DNA of 34,396 nt from Crocosphaera sp. GTDB taxonomy: Bacteria > Cyanobacteriota > Cyanobacteriia > Cyanobacteriales > Microcystaceae. Below are positions 16,164 through 23,071 of this stretch, piece after piece. Each line of letters opens with the position of its first letter. The stretch's first letter is position 1. Below the pieces are notes generated by a model. It made no database searches, was not told the origin of the DNA, and saw only the letters and a program-made list of their open reading frames with translations. The position numbers and the translations under genes were made by a program. The DNA lies in NCBI GenBank assembly GCA_030066295.1, contig JASJBX010000032.1, forward strand, positions 1-34,396, read 5' to 3'.

Positions 16164-17066
16164 CTAATAACTAATTAAAGGAATCCACTCGTAACTATCA
16201 ACAATCCCTTGAAAATAATCATTAATTGCTTCTCTAGAGTAAGGGGTTACTCCTGTTTCTTCTCCGAACCATTTTTCATAAATTTCTACCTGTTGGGGTT
16301 GATCACTAATAATTCCTTCCATAAACTTTACTAAACTATAATTGACCATTCCTCGCCAAGCAGATTCATCTTCAGGAATCATACAAGCATAGGCTTCATA
16401 CATATAAGGAAATTCTGGAACCACTTCAAACTGATCGCCATTATTAGTTTCTAATTTTAATCCCTGTAAAACAATTCCATCTCCTGCAATAGCTTCAATT
16501 TCCCCGTTTCTGAGTTTTCGTAATCCTTCGGTTCTATCTTTGATAGGAATAAGAATTGCTGCCGGTTGTTGTATCTTAATAGCTTGTTCGTTAGTTGTAT
16601 TAGGAATCACTCCAATTTTACGACCAGCTAAAGAATCAATCGTTCCTAAATTGCTACCTTTTTTTCTAAATATTTTTGTTCCACTAGCAAAATAACTGAC
16701 AGAAAAATCAACAATTTCATCCCTTTTCCACGTAAAAGTAGACGAGGCACACTCAATATCAATTTCTTTATTTTTAACTTTGTCAAAACGATTTTGTGGG
16801 GTAACTTCTACCAATTTTAATCTAATAGGTTTCCCTAGTTTCTTTTCTACATCTTGACGAATACTCTCTAAAACATCAATGGAGTAGCCCACCCATTCTC
16901 CCTTTTCATTGACATAGGCAAAAGGAATGGCATCTTTACGAGTTCCTGCGGTAATTACACCAGTTTGTTTGATTCTTTCTAGAATTTCTCCCGCCCAACT
17001 TGCACTTTGAGATGTAGCCGTTAATAATAATGTTAAAGTTAATAAGACGAATTTTTTTCTCATCAT
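16164..17066 (-). CDS. Amino-acid ABC transporter substrate-binding protein (family 3)
   Basis: The 300-residue product has a signal peptide (KKFVLLTLTLLLTATSQSASWA) and a family 3 binding domain. Visible landmarks are ILERIKQTGVITAGTR (about 28-43), PFAYVNEKGEWVGYSIDV (about 48-65), a DFSVSYFASGTKIF hinge region (about 121-134) and SLAGRKIGVIPNTTNEQ (about 145-161). It would bind a polar amino acid, probably glutamate, aspartate or glutamine, in the periplasm; the ligand is not determined. No permease or ATPase gene is adjacent, so it is an orphan component here. GAGG precedes the ATG. A MITE copy lies 72 bp upstream of the start and may affect its promoter. Confidence 0.88.
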   Translation of the reverse strand: MMRKKFVLLTLTLLLTATSQSASWAGEILERIKQTGVITAGTRKDAIPFAYVNEKGEWVGYSIDVLESIRQDVEKKLGKPIRLKLVEVTPQNRFDKVKNKEIDIECASSTFTWKRDEIVDFSVSYFASGTKIFRKKGSNLGTIDSLAGRKIGVIPNTTNEQAIKIQQPAAILIPIKDRTEGLRKLRNGEIEAIAGDGIVLQGLKLETNNGDQFEVVPEFPYMYEAYACMIPEDESAWRGMVNYSLVKFMEGIISDQPQQVEIYEKWFGEETGVTPYSREAINDYFQGIVDSYEWIPLISY

Positions 17067-17138
17067 TTTTTACCTCAAACCATCTTAGGGTCATAGACTG
17101 CAAAGCAGTCGACTAAGTTTCAAGGAAAAATTGCTCAA

Positions 17139-17292
17139 ACTCATATCTTGCACCTTCGAGAAAACTAGCTAGTTTAGAGAGGGAACAGGGAACAGGGAAC
17201 AGGGAACAGGGTTTATTTTGATGGTAACGACTTAAGAATTTATTTTCTGTCTTTTGTTGCTGAGTTTTCCTGTACTGGTGCAAGATGTCAGT
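17139..17292 (-). mobile_element. 154-bp MITE-like element, copy B
   Basis: This better-preserved copy is flanked by CAA on both sides (17136-17138 and 17293-17295). Terminal inverted repeats are ACTCATATCTTGCACC at 17139-17154 and, on the other strand, ACTGACATCTTGCACC from 17292, matching at 14 of 16 positions. Inside are the palindrome AAACTAGCTAGTTT (17162-17175) and four GGGAACA heptamers (17181-17208). It fills about half of the 305-bp gap between the binding-protein gene and the gene at 17372; the rest of that gap shows nothing recognisable. It is inverted relative to copy A. A 60-codon frame across it is not a gene. Confidence 0.85.
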
Positions 17293-17371
17293 CAAAGAGC
17301 ATTTTATTGTTCTTGAGAAAAACAGTAACCTTTTTATCTTTACTGGTTAAAACTATAATTTACCAATTTCT

Positions 17372-17719
17372 ATGGATAGTCCCATTTGTTCTACTGACAA
17401 GATAAAGGAGATTTGCTATGGTAAACAGTTAGAGACATCAAGGATCAATGCCACTGTGAGTTCTAACAATTTACCCAAAACCACTGCCTATGTCCGCATT
17501 ACTCAACAGTCTTGGCCACAAGGACAAATGGAAGGCGAAGTCAGGGCTGCAGAATATCAATGGCGGTTTCAATGGCATTTCCGTCAAGGACAATTATCAG
17601 TACAACCGTCCCTAGGTCGTGCCTTAATTTATGAACCTTTGGGACGGTTTTTAGAACGGTCTGACTATCAATTGGAACCTGGGGGCGATTATGAATTTAC
17701 CCTGCGATCGCAGCTTTAA
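17372..17719 (+). CDS. Small cyanobacterial protein, DUF3146-like
   Basis: The 115-residue product has no signal peptide. The conserved-looking part begins at about residue 35 and is rich in aromatics and glutamine: TTAYVRITQQSWPQGQMEGEV, YQWRFQWHFRQGQLSVQPS, GRALIYEPLGRFLERSDYQL, and PGGDYEFTLRS. This fits my memory of DUF3146, a small cyanobacterial family of unknown function with a length near 85. The first 30 residues look unlike the family; a GTG at 17455 would give the usual length, so the start is uncertain. It is a single gene with no clear operon partner. Confidence 0.65.
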   Translation: MDSPICSTDKIKEICYGKQLETSRINATVSSNNLPKTTAYVRITQQSWPQGQMEGEVRAAEYQWRFQWHFRQGQLSVQPSLGRALIYEPLGRFLERSDYQLEPGGDYEFTLRSQL

Positions 17720-17882
17720 TGGTTGGCTTTTTGTTAACTTTTCTAACAGAGATGAGTTCTGAGACGTGATCAGAGATATTCCTAAACCTGTGATTTCGCT
17801 TACAGTCAGAAAAAAAATTAAATTTATTCTGGATTATACCTAGATAATGTGTCTAAAATAATTTTATCTTTCCGTAAAAGAT

Positions 17883-18110
17883 ATGTCTGAATCTACTATT
17901 TTCTCCACTATCCGTACCAAAAGTCTGACCCAAGTTCTACCATCCTGTAGTATCTCTATGTTAATTTTATCGGGTTACTTTTCTATTCTCTTGGGTGGCC
18001 TAAGGATCAGTTTTGGTTGTGCAATCTTTTATCAAGCGTTACGGTCTAATCAAGAACAAAAAATACAACAAACCCTTATCGCTACATCCACTCATATTGA
18101 CCCCCTTTAA
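17883..18110 (+). CDS. Possible small membrane protein, 75 residues
   Basis: The frame encodes a Ser/Thr-rich start, one hydrophobic segment (ISMLILSGYFSILLGGL) and a polar tail. It has no clear ribosome site and its stop overlaps the end of the convergent gene at 18107 by four bases. It fills a gap where nothing else is seen. I list it as possible only; it may not be translated. Confidence 0.3.
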   Translation: MSESTIFSTIRTKSLTQVLPSCSISMLILSGYFSILLGGLRISFGCAIFYQALRSNQEQKIQQTLIATSTHIDPL

Positions 18111-18391
18111 TCTTCGTCAAAGCCTGGCCATAGTAACCGTAAGGCCATCATCGCAAAACCTATGGCTGCCATTGCTTTTAAGACTTTGGTGGGTAATAAT
18201 TGAGCAACTGTTCCACCGGCAATCACCCCCAAAAAACTCGCTAAAATCAACGCAGTGATTGAACCAAAAAAGACCGCACGAGGTGACTTAGAACTTCCCC
18301 CTAAAGCAATCGCTGCTAGTTGACTTTTATCCCCAATTTCTGCTAAAAAAACAGTAATAAAACTCAATCCAAATAATTGCCAATCCATCAT
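18107..18391 (-). CDS. Half-size GDT1/UPF0016 cation exchanger subunit (second of pair)
   Basis: The 94-residue protein has three hydrophobic helices and one copy of the UPF0016 motif, FLAEIGDKSQLAAIAL (about 15-30). Full-length family members contain two such motifs in six helices and export Mn2+ or Ca2+ (Mnx in Synechocystis, PAM71 in plants, TMEM165 in humans). Here each half is a separate gene; the partner is 9 bp upstream at 18401. The two halves should form a heterodimer in the membrane, with the paired Glu and Asp residues of the two motifs making the ion path. Manganese handling matters for photosystem II. The exact ion is inferred from the family. Confidence 0.9.
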   Translation of the reverse strand: MMDWQLFGLSFITVFLAEIGDKSQLAAIALGGSSKSPRAVFFGSITALILASFLGVIAGGTVAQLLPTKVLKAMAAIGFAMMALRLLWPGFDED

Positions 18392-18400
18392 TAATTTCCT

Positions 18401-18760
18401 TTAACTATTTAAGACATCTCCTACTAATAACCCTGTAATAATTAACAATAGCAGTGCTACCGCAATATCTAAAGTTTTGGGGGATAAACGACGGGCTAAC
18501 CAATAACCAATTAAAACCCCTAACAAACTGGTAGCAATTAAAGCCACTGCTGCCCCTGCAAATACCACCCAAGGAGACTGGGATTGTGCGCTAATTAAGA
18601 GGGTTGCTAATTGGGTTTTATCCCCCATTTCTGCCAGAAAAATTGTCAAAAAAGTTGAGCTAAAGACTGTCCAAAAACTCCACGATTTTTCATTGTTTGA
18701 CTTAGAATCAGGAGATGAATTGTCTTGTTCTTCGGTTTCTTTTGTTTCGGAAGCTGTCAT
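18401..18760 (-). CDS. Half-size GDT1/UPF0016 cation exchanger subunit (first of pair)
   Basis: The 119-residue protein has a polar acidic N-terminal tail of about 27 residues and then three helices with the motif IFLAEMGDKTQLATLL (about 40-55). It is the upstream partner of the half at 18107, 9 bp apart, so they are made from one message. Both halves point to one complete exchanger made of two chains; half-size cyanobacterial members of this family have been called hemi manganese exchangers (recalled, not checked). The N-terminal tail is not found in the partner and may set the order of assembly. psb28-2 and petM are upstream on the same strand. Confidence 0.9.
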   Translation of the reverse strand: MTASETKETEEQDNSSPDSKSNNEKSWSFWTVFSSTFLTIFLAEMGDKTQLATLLISAQSQSPWVVFAGAAVALIATSLLGVLIGYWLARRLSPKTLDIAVALLLLIITGLLVGDVLNS

Positions 18761-18797
18761 AATTTACTGTTATTAAAAATTAATGATTAATAATCAA

Positions 18798-19169
18798 TTA
18801 TTTACTGTCTTGATAGGCCATACCATTTGCTTCTGCATAACGTTCCATGAAACGCATAAACCGATCCCAATGCTCATCTTTTTCAATATCAAATCCACAT
18901 CGAACTTCTTTTAATTCATCCCCTTCATCTCCTCCCCAAATAATCTTCAAAGAAGAGGGGGTAACGCTAATTTCTCCTTCTGAATCAATTAACCGTAAAT
19001 CTCCGTAGGTTTGAGTTGTATAACTTCTAAACCGTTCTAAAGATTTTAAATTCTCAAAAATCATTAGCACATTACGAATTCCTGTTTGTTTACTTCGTCT
19101 TAAACTCACATTACTTAATTCTTCAGATATACCTACAAAAAATTCGATAGAAGGGGTTACATCACTCAT
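18798..19169 (-). CDS. psb28-2: Photosystem II Psb28-family protein, Psb28-2 type
   Basis: The 123-residue product ends with HWDRFMRFMERYAEANGM, nearly identical to the C-terminal signature of Psb28, while the rest differs from classic Psb28-1 (for example FENLKSLERFRSYTTQT and IIWGGDEGDEL). That difference is the reason for the Psb28-2 call. Psb28 binds on the cytoplasmic face of CP47 during photosystem II assembly and is absent from mature complexes. The ATG at 19169 (MSDVTPSIEFFVG) is chosen; the open frame runs 15 codons further upstream with an improbable hydrophobic start. petM lies 92 bp upstream on the same strand. Confidence 0.85.
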   Translation of the reverse strand: MSDVTPSIEFFVGISEELSNVSLRRSKQTGIRNVLMIFENLKSLERFRSYTTQTYGDLRLIDSEGEISVTPSSLKIIWGGDEGDELKEVRCGFDIEKDEHWDRFMRFMERYAEANGMAYQDSK

Positions 19170-19261
19170 AATTAATGTTTTTGATAGTTGCTTGATAACA
19201 CAGATTAAAATCAAGGAAGAAATTGAAAAAATACACTCAATTTCTTCCAGAAGTTCACAGC

Positions 19262-19375
19262 TTATTCAGCTTCGCCCCCTTGAATTTTCAGAATGAGAAA
19301 GCCCCAAGCTAAGCCAAAAAGAACTAAAACCATTAAGGTAACAGCCCCGTTAAACATCATACTTTCAGCAGTCAT
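19262..19375 (-). CDS. petM: Cytochrome b6f complex subunit PetM
   Basis: A 37-codon gene starts at the ATG at 19375 with GGAG seven bases upstream. The product is [11 protein letters not shown], one membrane helix ([19 protein letters not shown]) and a short end IQGGEAE. The end LKIQGxE is the known signature of PetM (subunit VII), one of the four small hydrophobic subunits at the rim of the cytochrome b6f complex in thylakoids. The complex carries electrons from plastoquinol to plastocyanin or cytochrome c6. The gene is shorter than most gene finders report. It lies before psb28-2, both in the minus direction, and is divergent from pdxA with 154 bp between them for promoters. Confidence 0.88.
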   Translation of the reverse strand: MTAESMMFNGAVTLMVLVLFGLAWGFLILKIQGGEAE

Positions 19376-19529
19376 TTTTGTTCTCCTAATTGAATAGATA
19401 AGTATTAATAATTGCGTGACAGTTTTAGCTTATCATTGAAGTTACCATTACGGTACAGGCTTATCAATTTTCGCTAAAAGCAGCCCATGATCCTATAAAC
19501 ATTGTAAAACATCAAGGTAAAATCACAAG

Positions 19530-20633
19530 ATGCCATCCTCTCACTCTCCACAACGTCAACGTCCCCATTTAGCCCTAACCATGGGAGATCCCGCCAGTAT
19601 CGGACCAGAAATTATCCTCAAAGCATTAGCTGATCCAACCCTTAGCCAAACTTGCGATCTCACCGTCATTGGAACGCGATCGCTGCTAATTCAAACCTAT
19701 CAGCAATTATCCTCACAAGGACAACCCCTAGCTGATCCAGATACTTTATCAATGATTGATCTTCCCCTTGACCCTAACACCCTTAACCAAATTATCCCAG
19801 GACAGGGGAATGCTGCCAGTGGAAAAGCGAGTTTTATCTATCTTGAGACAGCGATCGCCCATACCCTTGAGGGAAAATTCCACGGTATCGTGACGGCCCC
19901 CATTGCCAAATCTTGTTGGAAAGCGGCAGGGTATGATTATCCAGGACAAACGGAGGTGTTAGCCCAAAAAGCCCAAATTGATCGCTATGGGATGTTATTT
20001 GTCGGGCGATCGCCTTATACTGGGTGGACATTGAGAACTTTATTAGCGACTACCCATATTCCCTTAAATCGGGTTTCTCAAACCTTAACCCCTGAATTAA
20101 TGTCCCTAAAATTAGACTTATTAGTTAACTGTTTACAACGAGATTTTGCCATTGAAAACCCTAAAATTGTCATCTCAGGATTAAACCCCCATAGTGGAGA
20201 AAACGGCCAACTAGGGACAGAAGAAAAGGACTGGTTATATCCTTGGTTAGAAACGGCAAAAAAACAATATCCCCAAGTCGAATTAATTGGCTTAGTTCCC
20301 CCCGACACCCTCTGGGTAAACCCCGCTAAAGCTTGGTATGGCAACCCTTTAAAAATAGGTCAAACCGGCGATCCGTCTAGAGATCAGCCCACATTAACGA
20401 TGAAACAAGCAGGAGATGCTTATTTGGCGTTATATCACGATCAAGGGCTAATTCCGGTTAAATTAATGGCTTTTGATCAAGCGATTAATACTACGATTGG
20501 CTTACCTTTTATTCGGACTTCCCCCGATCATGGGACTGCCTTTGATATTGCCGGCCAAGGGATCGCTAGGGATAGCAGTCTCCAAGCAGCGATCGAGTTA
20601 GCAGGGGAATTAACCCAGCAACGATTACCATAG
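19530..20633 (+). CDS. pdxA: 4-hydroxythreonine-4-phosphate dehydrogenase PdxA
   Basis: The 367-residue enzyme oxidises 4-phosphohydroxy-L-threonine with NAD, giving a ketone that condenses with deoxyxylulose phosphate (by PdxJ) to pyridoxine phosphate. Family motifs are seen in order: [13 protein letters not shown] (about 16-28), TTHIPL (about 173), [10 protein letters not shown] (about 215-224), [10 protein letters not shown] (about 300-309) and [16 protein letters not shown] (about 331-346). The three metal-binding His residues are those of THIP, PHSG and YHDQ. Length matches the family (about 330-350) plus a short tail at the N-terminus. It acts in the cytoplasm as a dimer. No other vitamin B6 gene is next to it, as is usual in cyanobacteria. 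Confidence 0.95.
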   Translation: MPSSHSPQRQRPHLALTMGDPASIGPEIILKALADPTLSQTCDLTVIGTRSLLIQTYQQLSSQGQPLADPDTLSMIDLPLDPNTLNQIIPGQGNAASGKASFIYLETAIAHTLEGKFHGIVTAPIAKSCWKAAGYDYPGQTEVLAQKAQIDRYGMLFVGRSPYTGWTLRTLLATTHIPLNRVSQTLTPELMSLKLDLLVNCLQRDFAIENPKIVISGLNPHSGENGQLGTEEKDWLYPWLETAKKQYPQVELIGLVPPDTLWVNPAKAWYGNPLKIGQTGDPSRDQPTLTMKQAGDAYLALYHDQGLIPVKLMAFDQAINTTIGLPFIRTSPDHGTAFDIAGQGIARDSSLQAAIELAGELTQQRLP

Positions 20634-20680
20634 ATGGACTCATAGGAGATCGGCTTTAGATAGTATAGTATCAAGCTTTG

Positions 20681-20708
20681 GAGCAGGGAGCAGGGAGAAA
20701 GGAGAAAA
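20681..20708. repeat. Heptameric short tandem repeat (GAGCAGG type)
   Basis: Four units, GAGCAGG, GAGCAGG, GAGAAAG and GAGAAAA, lie 48 bp after pdxA. It is the third heptamer sequence type in this window after those at 3900 and in the 154-bp elements. The remaining 190 bp before the next gene show nothing I can name. Confidence 0.65.
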
Positions 20709-20901
20709 AACGTTACTCTACTAAAATAAGTAGATTGGGTATCAGAGGGACTTTTAGACTCAACACACCCAAAGTGATTAAGATCACCGTTTCCGTAAGG
20801 TTTTGATCAGTGGAAAGTACAAATTAATCATTCATAATTAATGATAACTTTAGGAGCGATCTAAATAATTAAACTATTTTTAGCTTATTCTTGCTGTTAT
20901 T

Positions 20902-23019
20902 ATGCTCTATTTGAAAGAAAATAAACAAAATATACAACATATACTAGCATTCAACTTAACCAGTGGCGAACGAGTTTTCTATCTAGATAAACCCCAGTAT
21001 GCCATTGGAAGATATCCTCAAAATTCTATTGTCATCAATGCTGAAGGGATTTCTCGACAACACGCCACCCTCATCAGAAAACATAAAAAGAATGATCACT
21101 TTTCCTATGTAATTATTGACGGTAATATTGAAGGGTATAAAAGTCGAAATGGCATTGCTGTCAATGGGAATAAAATTGATAAGTGTGAACTCAAACATGG
21201 AGATATTGTCCACTTTACCAAAGAGATAACAGCACACTACTATATTATCGATCAAGAAAGTCAAGGGTTTATTCAGAAATTAACCCCTAATTGCTTTTTA
21301 ACGGCTAAAGATTCCTCTCTCAGTAATCTTTCGGGCGATACCAAACTGATTCAAAGCACCAGAAAAAAGCCAAGCTTGTCGAAGATCACAAATTTAGCTT
21401 CTGTGGTCGAATTAAGTCCAATTCCCATCGTTGAAATTAATAGTGAAGGAACCATTACATATCTTAATCCTTCTGCTAATTTAAAATTTCCTGACTTAGA
21501 AAAAGCGCAACTTCAACATCCCTTGCTACAAGGACTGATGGAAAAACAAAATTATAAGAATGGTAGTTTAGTTATCCGAGAAGTCAACATACAAGAGCAA
21601 AGTTTTGAACAGCACATCCATTATTTAGCCAACCAGAAACTCATCCGTAGCTATATTTTTGATATTACCCAAAGAAAAAAAGCAGAAAATGACTTGAAAT
21701 ACCATGCGTTTCACGATGGTTTGACTGGATTACCCAATCGGACATTTTTCGACCAACATATTGCTTTGATGGTCAATAACTACCAAAGACATAATAAATT
21801 ATTTGCTATTTTATTCATTGATATTGATAGTTTTAAAAATATTAATGATACCTTAGGTCATGGTATTGGCGATCGCATTTTAAAATGTTTTGCTCAACGA
21901 TTAACCTCCCAAGTCCGAAGTAGCGATTTAGTTTGTCGCTGGGGAGGAGATGAGTTTGTTGTCCTTCTTTCCGAGATTGAAAATGCCGATGAAGCAGCTA
22001 AATTTTCAGAAAGATTGCTTAAAACCTTTGAACATCCATTAAATATAGAAGGACATCAAATTTATCTTAAATGTAGTCTAGGAATTGCCCTGTATCCTGA
22101 TGATGGACAAGAGGCAGAAATGCTGCTTAAAAATGCTGATGCTGCTTTGTACCGTACCAAAGAATCGGGACGAAATCATTATCAATTTTATAACCCAGAA
22201 ATGAGTTTAGAAATTGCTGAAAATTTTGCCCTAGAAACCCAACTTCACCAGGCCATTAACAATGGTGAACTTATCCTGCATTATCAGCCACAAATTAATA
22301 TTAAAACAGGACAAGTTTATGGTTTAGAGGCTTTAATTCGCTGGCAAAATCCCAAACTAGGCTTAATTAGACCCGATAAATTTATTCCTTTGGCAGAAAA
22401 AACGGGGTTAATTCTTCCTATGGGAGAATGGGTACTTAAAACTGCTTGTCAACAGAATAAAAAATGGCAAAAAATGGGATTACCTCCCCTGAGGATTTCA
22501 GTTAATTTATCGGCCCAACAATTACAACAACCCAATCTGATTGAAACAGTAGAAAACACTCTCCAATCGGTAGGATTAGATCCCGAATGGCTAGAATTAG
22601 AAGTAACCGAATCTGTTTTGATGAAAAATACCGCTTTAGCCAGTCAAACCCTACAGGAATTAAGAAATATGGGAGTTTATATTTCTATGGATGATTTTGG
22701 GACAGGATATTCTTCTCTCGGTTACTTAAAAAAATTCCCCTTTGATACCCTGAAAATTGATCAAAGTTTTGTCAAGGAACTAAACAAAAATCCTCAAGAT
22801 TTATCTATTATTTCTGCTATTATGACCCTGAGTCGCGGCTTTAATATGAGAGTCATTGCTGAAGGAGTAGAAAATCAAGAACAACTCAAACTCCTGCAAA
22901 AATTAGATTGTGAAGAAATGCAAGGATATTTATTCAGTCATCCCTTAAGTCCAGAAGAGATATTAAACTATTTACTCAAGTTTAACCAACAAAAACATTT
23001 GATTTTTGCTCTACCCTAA
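20902..23019 (+). CDS. FHA-PAS-GGDEF-EAL cyclic-di-GMP protein
   Basis: The 705-residue cytoplasmic protein has an FHA domain at about 25-115 (AIGRYPQNSIVI, SRQHATL, KSRNGIAVNG; the GR, SRxH and NG positions are all present). A PAS domain follows at about 165-255. The GGDEF domain has WGGDEF at 347-352 and an upstream RSSD inhibitory site. The EAL domain starts with EAL at 476-478 and keeps VNLSA, EVTES, DDFGTGYSS, LKIDQSF, AEGVE and QGYL. Both enzyme parts look intact, so it could make and break cyclic di-GMP, with balance set by FHA binding to a phosphothreonine partner and by the PAS ligand. No membrane segment. A paralogue follows after 52 bp in the same direction, likely one operon. Confidence 0.92.
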   Translation: MLYLKENKQNIQHILAFNLTSGERVFYLDKPQYAIGRYPQNSIVINAEGISRQHATLIRKHKKNDHFSYVIIDGNIEGYKSRNGIAVNGNKIDKCELKHGDIVHFTKEITAHYYIIDQESQGFIQKLTPNCFLTAKDSSLSNLSGDTKLIQSTRKKPSLSKITNLASVVELSPIPIVEINSEGTITYLNPSANLKFPDLEKAQLQHPLLQGLMEKQNYKNGSLVIREVNIQEQSFEQHIHYLANQKLIRSYIFDITQRKKAENDLKYHAFHDGLTGLPNRTFFDQHIALMVNNYQRHNKLFAILFIDIDSFKNINDTLGHGIGDRILKCFAQRLTSQVRSSDLVCRWGGDEFVVLLSEIENADEAAKFSERLLKTFEHPLNIEGHQIYLKCSLGIALYPDDGQEAEMLLKNADAALYRTKESGRNHYQFYNPEMSLEIAENFALETQLHQAINNGELILHYQPQINIKTGQVYGLEALIRWQNPKLGLIRPDKFIPLAEKTGLILPMGEWVLKTACQQNKKWQKMGLPPLRISVNLSAQQLQQPNLIETVENTLQSVGLDPEWLELEVTESVLMKNTALASQTLQELRNMGVYISMDDFGTGYSSLGYLKKFPFDTLKIDQSFVKELNKNPQDLSIISAIMTLSRGFNMRVIAEGVENQEQLKLLQKLDCEEMQGYLFSHPLSPEEILNYLLKFNQQKHLIFALP

Positions 23020-23071
23020 CGATTTTTGAAACTTTTAGTGATTTTTTTGTCAAACTTATTAACCCAAAATC

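Noticed and set aside
17113-17295. 60-codon minus-strand frame
   Set aside because: It is read through the MITE copy, with a repeated CSLFPVP motif from the heptamers. No ribosome site and no protein-like pattern.
18013-18258. 81-codon plus-strand frame
   Set aside because: It overlaps both the weak frame at 17883 and the well-supported exchanger half on the other strand.
19749-20344. Three minus-strand frames inside pdxA
   Set aside because: pdxA has all its family motifs over this range; the others are shadows.
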